DNA from: Anaerolineales bacterium
GTDB taxonomy: Bacteria; Chloroflexota; Anaerolineae; Anaerolineales; Villigracilaceae
DNA: 64,000 nt
Direction of reading: 5' to 3'
NCBI GenBank assembly: GCA_019187665.1
Contig: JABARH010000004.1
Location: 1-64,000, forward strand
The translations under genes and the position numbers were made by a program. The notes beneath the pieces are model-generated. The model was not told the DNA's origin and did no database searches. It was given only the letters and a program-made list of their open reading frames with translations. Shown here in pieces: positions 31,164 to 39,604 of the stretch (position 1 is the first letter of the stretch; each line of letters opens with the position of its first letter).

Positions 31164-34055
31164 ATGGCCAACCAAATCTCTTTTACCGTTAACGAAAATC
31201 AACACACCCTCAAAGCCAAGCCGAATGAAACGCTATCGGATCTGCTCCGTTATCGCCTGCGCCTCACAGGGACAAAGATCGGCTGTGACGAGGCAGAGTG
31301 CGGCGCGTGTACCGTCCTTGTTGATGGGGAACCAGTGTTGGCGTGTATGTATCCCGCTGAGCGGGCGGAGGGGAAATCAGTGTTGACGATTGAGGGACTC
31401 GGGGGGGAATTTACCGCTAAGCACGCGAAGAATGCAAAGGATTTAGAAAAGAAAGAGGAAAGAGGAAAGACACTGCATCCTTTGCAGGAGGCTTTTGTAG
31501 AGCATGGCGCGGTGCAGTGCGGATTTTGCATCCCTGGGCAGATCATGACTGCGTACGCATTGCTCGAGCGGAATCCGAATCCGACGCGGGATGAGGTGCG
31601 GTTTGCGCTGAAGGATACGCTGTGCCGTTGCGCGGGGTATCCGACCATTGAGAATGCGATTCTCGCCGCGGCAGAGTCGTTGCGGACGGGCGAGCCTGTT
31701 CGCAAGCCGAACGTCCCTGATTCGATTCACATCCATAAGTCGGTGGGACATACGCATCTGCGCCCCGATGGAATCGAGAAGGTGAATGGCAGGGCGATCT
31801 ACACCGACGATCTCGTGTTCGACAATATGCTGTTCGCAAAAGTAAAACGCGCGATGATCCCGCATGGGTTCTTGACCAAACTTGATATTTCAAAAGCAAA
31901 AGCGTTGAAAGGTGTGGTCGCAGTTTTAACCGCCGAAGATATTCCCGCCGAACGCAATCATGGACTGATCATCTACGACTGGCCCGTGATGGTGGGAGTT
32001 GGAGAACGCGTCCGCTATGTGGGGGATGCGATCGCGCTCGTAGCGGCGGAAACGCTTGAGGTTGCGAATCAGGCGTCGGCGTTGATCGAAGCGGAATTTG
32101 ATCCGCAGACCGTGATCACGAATCCCGTGATGGCGCGTGAGGAGGGAGTCCCGCAGATCCATGAAAAAGGAAATTTGCTCAAGCACATCAAAGTCCGCAA
32201 GGGCGATATGGAAAAAGGATTCGCCGAGTCGGATGTGATCCTTGAACATACGTTTCACACGCCGACGTATGACCACGCGTTCATCGAACCCGAATGTAGT
32301 ATCGCAGTTCCAGTAAAACCTGACAGGTCTTCAGGAGACCTGTCAGGTTTCCGACTTGAAATTTATTGCGGTTCGCAAATTCCGTATCAGGATCGAACGC
32401 AAGTGGCGCGTGTGATGGGTTGGGATGAGTCGCGTGTGCGCGTCGTCGGGCAGTTGATGGGCGGCGGCTTCGGCGGCAAGGAAGATGTGATGGGGCAGAT
32501 CCATGTGGCGATGCTGGCGGATGTGACGAAACGACCCGTGAAGTTGTTGTTCGATCGGCATGAAAGTTTGCTGGTCCATCCGAAGCGGCACGCGACGCAG
32601 ATCCGAATCAAGATCGGCGCGAAGAAAGATGGTCGCATCGTGGCAAGCGAGTCTGAATTGTATGGCGACACGGGCGCGTACGCGTCGCTCGGCGAAAAGG
32701 TGATGACCCGCGCCACCACGCACTCGGCGGGTCCGTATGATGTGCCGAATGTCCGCGCCGATTGTTACGCCATGTACACCAACAATCCGCCTGCGGGCGC
32801 GTTCCGTGGATTCGGAGTGACGCAGTCGGCGTTTGCGGTTGAATCAATGATGGACATGCTCGCCGAGAAATTGAACATCGAGCCTGTTGAACTGCGTCGC
32901 ATCAATGCGTTGCATGTCGGGAGCATCACGAACACGGGACAGGAGTTGCGCGAGTCGGTGGGACTCATGGAATGTATTGATAAGGTGTCAGGCGCCATGT
33001 GTCAGGTTTCAGGTTTGTCTGAGAGGGATGTGTTCAAGCCGCACGTGAAACTTGAAACGCCGCACTTGGTACGCTCTTGGGGATTTGCCGCGGCATACAA
33101 AAACACGGGACTTGGCGGCGGCGCGCCTGATATTTCCAACGCCGAAGTTGAGTTGTACGATAACGGCATGTTTGAAGTGCGGAGTTCGTCCGCAGAAATG
33201 GGGCAGGGGCTGGTCACCGTCATGCGATTAACCGTCGCGGAAGAAATGTCTGTTCCGCCTGAGCAGGTCAAGGTGTTGGTGATGGATACGGATTTGACTC
33301 CGAACGGCGGACCCACAACTGCGTCGCGTCAAACGTTTGTCACTGGCAACGCGTCACGTTATGCGGCGAAGACTCTGCGAGATGCCATCACCGCGACACT
33401 TGCCGAGAAATATGACGTCAAGCCTGAGCAGATTCGTTTTGAAAATGGAATCGTCCATGCCAATGGGCATTCCATGACCTACGCCGAAGTCGCCAAAGAA
33501 ATGAAAGCGCTGGGACAACATCCACGCGCGTTGTATGAATACGAAGCGCCGAAGACACAACCTTTGGGAACAGGCGGCGATATGCACTTCGCTTTTTCGT
33601 TCGGAGTCCAAGCCGCTGATGTGGAAGTCAACAAACTGACTGGCGAAGTGCGTGTGCTGAGAGTCATCTCTGCCAACGACGTGGGCATGGCGGTCAATCC
33701 GCTGGGCTTGCAGGGACAAGTCGAAGGCGGCGTGATGATGGGACTCGGCAACGCCCTCACCGAAGAATTCATCATGGATAACGGCTACGTGGTCACTGAC
33801 CGTCTGGCGCGTTATCGCATCCCTGGCATTATGCTCACGCCTGAGATCACGTCCATTATCGTGGAGCATCCCGTCGCGGCGGGTCCGTATGGCGCGAAGG
33901 GAGTCGGTGAGATTTGCAGTATCCCTACCACGCCCGCGATTACGAACGCGATTTACAACGCAGTGGGCGTGAGGGTGGATAGGTTGCCTGTGGATCAGGA
34001 GTCTATTGCGCGGGAGATTTGGGAGAGGGAAGAACAGGGTAAAATAGAGTTGTAG
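31164..34055 (+). CDS. xdhD: Molybdenum hydroxylase, fused 2Fe-2S and Mo-cofactor subunits (XdhD-like)
   Basis: The product has 963 residues, close to E. coli XdhD (956). Residues 1-180 carry two 2Fe-2S clusters: GCDEAECGACTVLVDG with later Cys, then VQCGFCIPGQIM and LCRCAGYPTI. Residues about 190-960 are the Mo-pterin domain with QLMGGGFGGKEDVMGQ, AGAFRGFGVTQ and the active-site Glu in GPYGAKGVGE. It probably oxidises hypoxanthine/xanthine or a related purine. It needs the FAD subunit at 29225. Three stretches look inserted in frame: TAKHAKNAK (31411-31440), a 35-base palindrome (32316-32350) and VSGAMCQVSGL with a partial inverted repeat (about 32974-33058). Confidence 0.9.
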   Translation: MANQISFTVNENQHTLKAKPNETLSDLLRYRLRLTGTKIGCDEAECGACTVLVDGEPVLACMYPAERAEGKSVLTIEGLGGEFTAKHAKNAKDLEKKEERGKTLHPLQEAFVEHGAVQCGFCIPGQIMTAYALLERNPNPTRDEVRFALKDTLCRCAGYPTIENAILAAAESLRTGEPVRKPNVPDSIHIHKSVGHTHLRPDGIEKVNGRAIYTDDLVFDNMLFAKVKRAMIPHGFLTKLDISKAKALKGVVAVLTAEDIPAERNHGLIIYDWPVMVGVGERVRYVGDAIALVAAETLEVANQASALIEAEFDPQTVITNPVMAREEGVPQIHEKGNLLKHIKVRKGDMEKGFAESDVILEHTFHTPTYDHAFIEPECSIAVPVKPDRSSGDLSGFRLEIYCGSQIPYQDRTQVARVMGWDESRVRVVGQLMGGGFGGKEDVMGQIHVAMLADVTKRPVKLLFDRHESLLVHPKRHATQIRIKIGAKKDGRIVASESELYGDTGAYASLGEKVMTRATTHSAGPYDVPNVRADCYAMYTNNPPAGAFRGFGVTQSAFAVESMMDMLAEKLNIEPVELRRINALHVGSITNTGQELRESVGLMECIDKVSGAMCQVSGLSERDVFKPHVKLETPHLVRSWGFAAAYKNTGLGGGAPDISNAEVELYDNGMFEVRSSSAEMGQGLVTVMRLTVAEEMSVPPEQVKVLVMDTDLTPNGGPTTASRQTFVTGNASRYAAKTLRDAITATLAEKYDVKPEQIRFENGIVHANGHSMTYAEVAKEMKALGQHPRALYEYEAPKTQPLGTGGDMHFAFSFGVQAADVEVNKLTGEVRVLRVISANDVGMAVNPLGLQGQVEGGVMMGLGNALTEEFIMDNGYVVTDRLARYRIPGIMLTPEITSIIVEHPVAAGPYGAKGVGEICSIPTTPAITNAIYNAVGVRVDRLPVDQESIAREIWEREEQGKIEL
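31411..31470. repeat. In-frame word insertion in the 2Fe-2S domain
   Basis: ACCGCTAAGCACGCGAAGAA encodes TAKHAKN and is followed by a Lys/Glu-rich stretch up to residue 102. The same words lie in the non-coding 8046-8112. The insertion falls between the first and second 2Fe-2S domains, where homologues have a short linker. Confidence 0.7.
32316..32350. repeat. In-frame palindrome in the Mo domain
   Basis: AAACCTGACAGGTCT and AGACCTGTCAGGTTT are perfect 15-base arms around TCAGG, encoding KPDRSSGDLSGF. It is probably a tolerated repeat insertion in a surface loop. Confidence 0.75.
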
Positions 34056-34068
34056 TGAACAGGAGATA

Positions 34069-34302
34069 ATGATGGTCAATTTATCATTACAAGAAATGTT
34101 GCATCGGCTCTCACCAGAGTTACAAACAGAAGTGCGGGATTTTGTTGAATTTTTGTTGGAGCGCAAGTCACCGCGTCAGCGCCACCCCATGAAATTTCAG
34201 TGGGAAGGCGCTTTGAAAGACATGCGTAACCGGTACACTTCTGTTCAACTTCAACATCAAATCGCAGACTGGAGGGGGGGATACAATGAAAGCTCTGCTT
34301 GA
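34069..34302 (+). CDS. DUF2281-like antitoxin
   Basis: The product has 77 residues. The pattern LSLQEMLHRLSPELQTEVRDFVEFLLERK followed by a FQWEGALKDMRNRYTSVQLQHQ tail matches the small DUF2281/VapB-like proteins that precede PIN toxins. AGGAG lies 8 bases before the first ATG; the second Met at 34072 is also possible. It starts 13 bases after the hydroxylase stop and overlaps the toxin gene by 17 bases. Confidence 0.75.
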   Translation: MMVNLSLQEMLHRLSPELQTEVRDFVEFLLERKSPRQRHPMKFQWEGALKDMRNRYTSVQLQHQIADWRGGYNESSA

Positions 34303-34606
34303 CACGAATGTGTTTCTTGAGATTATCCTGTCTCAAGAAAGAGCCAATGACGCCAAAGAATTGTTACTGAAAGCAGGTCGGAACGAGTTTTTCATTACGG
34401 ATTATTCCCTCCATTCGATTGGTTTGTTGTTGTTTCGTAAAAAGCAACATGAAGCTTTTCGGGCATTTATTGAAGATGTTTTGGTGAATGGCGGGATTGG
34501 GCTTCTTTACGCAGTGGCTGAAAGATATGACTTGGTATTGGTGAGTTTCGACACTGATTTTCAAAGGACGGATAGGGGACATAAACTGCCGTCCGAAGTT
34601 ACGTAG
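34286..34606 (+). CDS. PIN-domain toxin
   Basis: The product has 106 residues, short for a PIN toxin. ALLDTNVFLEIILSQ gives the first catalytic Asp. ITDYSLHSIGLLLFRKK, then VLVSFDTDFQRTDRG gives the C-terminal acidic pair; the third acidic position is less clear. GGAGGGGG precedes the start. Seventeen bases after its stop lies a copy of the last 44 bases of the upstream hydroxylase gene's conserved end, so the pair sits in a 636-base insert. Confidence 0.75.
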   Translation: MKALLDTNVFLEIILSQERANDAKELLLKAGRNEFFITDYSLHSIGLLLFRKKQHEAFRAFIEDVLVNGGIGLLYAVAERYDLVLVSFDTDFQRTDRGHKLPSEVT

Positions 34607-34622
34607 TGATGCAGATAAATTC

Positions 34623-34666
34623 CCTGTGGATCAGGAGTCTATTGCACGGGAGATTTGGGAGAGGGA
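34623..34666 (+). repeat. Second copy of the hydroxylase gene 3' end (44 bp, 1 mismatch)
   Basis: It matches 33987-34030, the region encoding PVDQESIAREIWERE, with a single G/A difference and a constant offset of 636 bases. It forms a direct repeat with the gene's own end, bracketing the DUF2281/PIN pair. Confidence 0.9.
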
Positions 34667-34677
34667 GGGAAGGATAG

Positions 34678-36180
34678 ATGTGCATCCCTGACTCCACGCG
34701 AAGCCAGATTCTTGCCGGCCTGCGTGTCTTCCTTATATTCTTCGCCGCCATGACGTGGCTTGAATTTTCCACGCCCCACCTGCCCGACAACGACGGTTAC
34801 TATCATATCAAGATGGCCTACCTCATGCGGAGTGAAGGCCTCAAGCCCGCATTTCCCTACCTGCCCCTTACCATTCTCAGCGCCGATGAATTTTACGATC
34901 ACCACTTTCTCTATCACGTCGCGCTCATTCCATTCACCTTCGGCGACCTGCGTCTCGGGGCAAAATGGTCGGCTGTATTGTTCGCAAGCCTCGCCTTCCT
35001 CGCAGTGTGGATTCTTTTCAAGCGCCAGCGCGTCCCGCTTCATTGGCTGTGGGCGTTCGGATTACTCGCCCTCTCCGCTCCGTTCCTCTATCGCATGTGC
35101 GTGACGCGCACGCAGTCGCTTTCGCTGGGCATGCTCGTCCTCGGTATGCTGTTTTTGCTCGAAGGGAAAAACAAATCCCTCGCCGCGCTCGCCTTTGTCT
35201 ATGTCTGGATGTACGACGCCTTCCCGATTCTGCTTGCGCTTGGCGTTTTGCATTTTATCGCGGTCGCGCTCATCGAGCGCCGCTTCGATTTTCGCCCCAT
35301 GCTTTATATTGCGGGCGGCATTCTTGCAGGCGCGCTCGTCAACCCCTTCTTTCCAGACAACATCGTTTTCACCTATCACCACCTCTTTGCCAAACTCACC
35401 GACGCCACCTCCACCGGTGTCGGCAACGAATGGTATCCCTACACCACGCTCCACATTTTGGACAACTCATTTCTGTCGCTCGCGATCTTCGCAGGCGGGA
35501 TTTTTGCGCTCGGACTCGCCGGTCGCAAAATGGACACGCGCACCGCGTTTGGTCTGCTGGCCGCGCTGATGTTCGGCTGGATGTTCTTCCAGGCGCGCCG
35601 ATTCGTGGAATATTACCCTCCCTTCGCCCTGATCTTCACGGCCTTCGCCTTCACGCCTCTGCTCGACCGCCAGGCGGATTCGCCCTCGCCGGCCGACTCC
35701 CGCCTCACGCGTTTCCTGCCCGGCTTCCCGTCGATTCTCCTCGCCCTTGTTCTCGCGGCTGGAATGTTCCGCACCCTGCCCCTCGCTCGTTCCGACATGC
35801 TCGAAACCGCGCCCTATTGGGATTTTCGGGGCGCCTCTATCTGGCTCGAACATAACACACCGGCCGGGTCGCGCGTCTTCCAAACCGACTGGGACGATTT
35901 TCCCCGCCTGTTTTTTTACAATACGCACAATACCTATACCGTTGGCCTCGACCCCACCTACATGCAGATTCGCGATCCCGGCCTGTACGATGCCTGGGTC
36001 CGCCTCGTCAACGGCGACACACAACCGATCTCTTCCCCGATCGTTCATACATTCGGCGCGCGCTACATCGTCAGCGACTTGCGCCACGCCGCTTTTCTGG
36101 AGGCGGCGAAGACCGATCCGTATCTGGTCGAGGTCTATCGCGACGAATCGGCGGTGGTATACGAAATTACCCTGCCCTGA
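34678..36180 (+). CDS. GT-C-type membrane protein (oligosaccharyltransferase/glycosyltransferase-like)
   Basis: The product has 500 residues with about eleven transmembrane segments. An early acidic motif LPDNDGYYHIKMAYLMR in the first external loop is the arrangement of STT3-like and other GT-C enzymes that use polyprenyl-phosphate sugars. A second DHHFLYH follows. The C-terminal about 110 residues form a soluble domain (GASIWLEHNTPAGSRVFQTDWDDFP, then GARYIVSDLRHAAFLEAA). The substrate is unknown. The ATG is 12 bases after the duplicated hydroxylase end and uses GGGAGGGA as ribosome binding site. Confidence 0.7.
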   Translation: MCIPDSTRSQILAGLRVFLIFFAAMTWLEFSTPHLPDNDGYYHIKMAYLMRSEGLKPAFPYLPLTILSADEFYDHHFLYHVALIPFTFGDLRLGAKWSAVLFASLAFLAVWILFKRQRVPLHWLWAFGLLALSAPFLYRMCVTRTQSLSLGMLVLGMLFLLEGKNKSLAALAFVYVWMYDAFPILLALGVLHFIAVALIERRFDFRPMLYIAGGILAGALVNPFFPDNIVFTYHHLFAKLTDATSTGVGNEWYPYTTLHILDNSFLSLAIFAGGIFALGLAGRKMDTRTAFGLLAALMFGWMFFQARRFVEYYPPFALIFTAFAFTPLLDRQADSPSPADSRLTRFLPGFPSILLALVLAAGMFRTLPLARSDMLETAPYWDFRGASIWLEHNTPAGSRVFQTDWDDFPRLFFYNTHNTYTVGLDPTYMQIRDPGLYDAWVRLVNGDTQPISSPIVHTFGARYIVSDLRHAAFLEAAKTDPYLVEVYRDESAVVYEITLP

Positions 36181-36433
36181 GTAGGTGGTCCAGGACGTAC
36201 GCAAAACCTTGCGTAGGGCGCGCCGAAGGTCTAACGCGCCTGCTGGCGTTCTCCCTTGGCGGGCGGCGCCAGGGGAGAACGCCAATTGTGGTACGATAAG
36301 GCAACTTTTCCTCATCTAAACATGCTTCCGAAGCCGCACTGGCTTCGGAAGTTTCAAAATTAACCTAACCCCCGCCTTCGGCACCCCCTTCTCGATTCGG
36401 GAAGGGGGACGGGGGGATAGGTCAGGAGCCTCC
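36181..36433. other. Intergenic repeats before the amidohydrolase-CYTH gene
   Basis: It contains TACGCAAAACCTTGCGTA (36198-36215, also near 24044 and 7847), a hairpin GGCGTTCTCCC/GGGAGAACGCC (36243-36282), CTTCCGAAGCC/GGCTTCGGAAG (36326-36350) and CCCCTTC/GAAGGGG (36386-36409). These may act as terminators for the upstream gene. No ORF is credible here. Confidence 0.5.
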
Positions 36434-38410
36434 ATGACCCAAACCGTAGACATCCTCCTCACCAACGCCCACGTCCTGACCATGGACGAAAAACTGACCC
36501 AATACGAATCCGGCGCGGTCGCCATCCACGGCTCGACCATCGTCGCGGTTGGACACGAAGTCGAGATCAAAAAAGACTACGTTGCCAAAGAGACCTTCGA
36601 CTGCGGCGGCAAAGCGCTGATGCCCGGGCTGGTCAACGCGCACACGCATGTCCCGATGACTCTCTTGCGCGGCATCGCGGATGACTTACGTCTCGACGTG
36701 TGGTTGCAAGGTTACATGTGGCCCGTCGAGCGTGAATTCGTCTCGCCCGATTTCGTCCGCCTCGGAACGCAGATCGCATGCGCCGAATTGATCAAGACCG
36801 GCGTGACCACATTCAACGACATGTACTTCTTCGAGGAAGATGTCGCCAAAGCCACTGCCGACGCGGGATTGCGCGCAGTGTGTGGACAATCGGTCTTGAA
36901 ATTCCCGACCTCCGACGCGCCCTCCTACGAAGACGGCATCGAACGCGCTCGCGACTACATAAAACGCTGGAAGGGCCACGACCTGATCGTCCCATCCATT
37001 GCGCCGCACGCGCCCTACACCACCACCGCCGAAATGTTAAAGGAAACCGCCGACCTCGCCAAAGAGTTTGACGTGCCTCTGCACACGCATCTCGCCGAAA
37101 CTTTTTTTGAAGTGGAGAACATGCGCAACGAACAAGGCATGCCCGTCATCCCCTACGTCAAGAAGCAGGGACTCTTCGAAGCGAAGGTCATTGCCGCGCA
37201 TTGCGTCCACGTGGACACCGGCGAGATCCGCACGATGAAAAATTACAACGTCGGCGTCTCGCATAACCCATCCTCGAATCTCAAACTCGCCTCAGGCTTC
37301 GCGCCGGTCACGAAAATGCTCGAAGTCGGACTCAACGTCGGCATCGGGACGGACGGTCCTGCCAGCAACAACGACCTCGACATGTTCGAGGAAGTGCGCC
37401 TCGCTTCCTTCGTCGCCAAAGCGGCCAGCAACGACCCGACCTCCGTCCCCGCCCAGACCGCGCTCAGCATGGCGACTCGCCTCGGCGCGCAGGCGCTTCA
37501 CATCGGACACCTGACCGGCTCGCTCGTTGCGGGCCGCCGCGCCGACCTGATCCTCGTGGACCTCTCGCCCATCCACAACGCGCCGAAATTCCGCCGCGAC
37601 CCAAACAACACGTACGCGCAGATCGTCTACGCCTCCAAATCCACCGACGTTAGCGACGTGATGGTTAATGGAAAATGGCTGATGCGCGAGAGAGAGTTAT
37701 TGACTCTCAACGAAAGCGAGTTGTTGTATCAAGCCAATCAAGTCGCCAAACGGATCGACTCGTTCCTGATTGACCGTGAGCAATCCGTGCTCTCGAAACT
37801 GATCGCCCTGGGCGGCTCGATCGAGGAGGAATCCTACGAGGTGCAGATCAAGGTCCAGGCGGTGGACCCCGCGCGGGTCAAGGAAGGACTCGAGCGCCCC
37901 GAGATCGAGATCATCCGCGCGCGTCACTACGATCAGCACGACACCTACTTCTTCTTCGACGATCCTAATCAGGGACGCATTCGTTACCGCGAAGATGAAT
38001 TCCTCGACGAACAGGGCCGCGTCACCATGACGCGCCCGCGCCTCACGCTGGTTGGAGTCAAACGCGAAGGCGCCTTCGCGCACGAGGTCATGCTTTCGCG
38101 CTCGCGTTTTCTCGCCCCCGCCACGCAGACACTGCGTTTCTATCGCGAATATTTCAAGCCCGCGCGCGAAGTGGAACTGCACAAAGATCGCCTGCGCTGG
38201 TTGATCAAATACAAGGACACCGAATTCTTTGTCAACCTCGATAATATGGAAGAGCCCGCGCTTGGACATTTCCTCGAGATCAAAGCGCGCACCTGGAGCC
38301 GCAACGATGCCCAACGCAAAGCCGCGCTCGTCACCGAACTGCTTGGCTTGCTCGGCGCGCAGGGCTTGCAGGCGGTCACCGAAGATTATATTGAACTGGC
38401 ATTGGATTGA
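36434..38410 (+). CDS. Amidohydrolase (MtaD/SAH-deaminase type) fused to a CYTH-like domain
   Basis: The product has 658 residues, about 200 more than MtaD-type enzymes. Residues 1-440 are the deaminase: GLVNAHTHVPMTLLRG near 62, PHAPYTTTAEML, LHTHLAET near 217, HCVHVDTGEI near 256 and GTDGPASNNDLDMFEE near 305. Residues about 465-658 look like a CYTH (triphosphate tunnel) fold: SYEVQIKVQAVD, DTYFFFDDP, GRIRYREDEF, LRWLIKYKDTEFFVNLDN and GHFLEIKART. MtaD enzymes deaminate S-adenosylhomocysteine, methylthioadenosine or adenosine. The role of the CYTH-like part (polyphosphate or triphosphate binding, or cyclase) is not known. Confidence 0.85.
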   Translation: MTQTVDILLTNAHVLTMDEKLTQYESGAVAIHGSTIVAVGHEVEIKKDYVAKETFDCGGKALMPGLVNAHTHVPMTLLRGIADDLRLDVWLQGYMWPVEREFVSPDFVRLGTQIACAELIKTGVTTFNDMYFFEEDVAKATADAGLRAVCGQSVLKFPTSDAPSYEDGIERARDYIKRWKGHDLIVPSIAPHAPYTTTAEMLKETADLAKEFDVPLHTHLAETFFEVENMRNEQGMPVIPYVKKQGLFEAKVIAAHCVHVDTGEIRTMKNYNVGVSHNPSSNLKLASGFAPVTKMLEVGLNVGIGTDGPASNNDLDMFEEVRLASFVAKAASNDPTSVPAQTALSMATRLGAQALHIGHLTGSLVAGRRADLILVDLSPIHNAPKFRRDPNNTYAQIVYASKSTDVSDVMVNGKWLMRERELLTLNESELLYQANQVAKRIDSFLIDREQSVLSKLIALGGSIEEESYEVQIKVQAVDPARVKEGLERPEIEIIRARHYDQHDTYFFFDDPNQGRIRYREDEFLDEQGRVTMTRPRLTLVGVKREGAFAHEVMLSRSRFLAPATQTLRFYREYFKPAREVELHKDRLRWLIKYKDTEFFVNLDNMEEPALGHFLEIKARTWSRNDAQRKAALVTELLGLLGAQGLQAVTEDYIELALD

Positions 38411-38443
38411 GCGTTCCCGGCTGCGGGCATGAAAGGCGACTCG

Positions 38444-39532
38444 ATGGATGGTTGTTTCATGCGGCTGTTAAAAATCCTGGCGTGGATCTGCGCCGTCTTG
38501 TTCATTATCACAACCGGCATTGCCCTGCTTGCGTTCAATGCGGAGCGGCGGCTATTCAATCCCGATCTCTATCTGCGCGCGTTTGAATCACAGAATCTTT
38601 ATGAGCAAGTCCCCGCGTTGGCGGCGGAGGCGCTTGTTTTTAACGCGAGTCAGAATCCGTGCGCGGAAAATTCAGCGGACTGCGAACCGGCCGCGGGCGA
38701 CATATCCGCCTATCTCGCATTCATCAGCGCCGAGGATTGGCAAGGCATCATCCGCGCTGTCGTCCCGGCGGACATGCTCAAAGTGTTGACAGAGGATGCG
38801 TTCACCTCCACCTTCGCCTATTTGAACGGGGAATCTGAATCGGCGGAGGTCACCTTGACCGCTTTCAAGACGCATCTGAACGGTCCGTCTGGAATTGCGG
38901 CGCTGATGCAATTTTTGCGCGCCCAACCCGCCTGCACGTTCCAGCAAATGTTGGAGATGGGCACAAGCGACCTGACCGGCACAAAACACCTCACACTCTG
39001 CAACCCTCCGCAGGAGGCGCTCCCGGTCGTCGAGCCGTTGATTCGCGCGGAACTGCATTTCCTTGCGGCTTCGATCCCCGACACATTCACGCTCATCCCC
39101 GTCGGGGCGGAAGGCAAACAAAATTCGATCGCGGCATTGCGCGAGGCGCGCGCGCTCATGTCTTTCAGCCCTCTGATCCCAATGGGTCTGCTTTTTTTGA
39201 TCAGCGTGATCGCGGTCCGTTCTTTAAAAGACTGGCTGTATTGGTGGGGCATTCCGCTTCTTGCCAGCGGGCTGTTGGGCTTGATCCTGGCGGCCATGGT
39301 CCACTTCATTTTCCTTTGGGCGTTCGACATGTACCTTCCCTCAAATGTTTCTGCCGCCATGCCGTCACTAACAAGTCTCAGCCGCAGCCTGCTGGACGCG
39401 GTGCTGTCCGGCGTGTCCGTTCCCATCGCGCTTCAGTCCATCCTGCTGGCATTGATCGGCGGCGCGATGGCGGCTGTGGCGAAATACAAAATTAAGGGAG
39501 CCTCCCAGCCCGTTGCTGAAGGACGCGGTTAG
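38444..39532 (+). CDS. Membrane-anchored hypothetical protein
   Basis: The product has 362 residues from the ATG at 38444. It has an N-terminal transmembrane helix (LKILAWICAVLFIITTGIAL) and an external domain of about 200 residues with conserved-looking Cys. Three or four C-terminal transmembrane helices follow (about 235-345). No family is recognised. It begins 34 bases after the amidohydrolase-CYTH gene and ends 72 bases before the sigma factor start, so it may be co-transcribed with either. Confidence 0.6.
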   Translation: MDGCFMRLLKILAWICAVLFIITTGIALLAFNAERRLFNPDLYLRAFESQNLYEQVPALAAEALVFNASQNPCAENSADCEPAAGDISAYLAFISAEDWQGIIRAVVPADMLKVLTEDAFTSTFAYLNGESESAEVTLTAFKTHLNGPSGIAALMQFLRAQPACTFQQMLEMGTSDLTGTKHLTLCNPPQEALPVVEPLIRAELHFLAASIPDTFTLIPVGAEGKQNSIAALREARALMSFSPLIPMGLLFLISVIAVRSLKDWLYWWGIPLLASGLLGLILAAMVHFIFLWAFDMYLPSNVSAAMPSLTSLSRSLLDAVLSGVSVPIALQSILLALIGGAMAAVAKYKIKGASQPVAEGRG

Positions 39533-39604
39533 CAAGTGAAGCGCCTCGCGCTGTTTGCTCGCGGTGCAACTTTTCTCATCCCCCACCTGTACTACAATAT
39601 AGAC

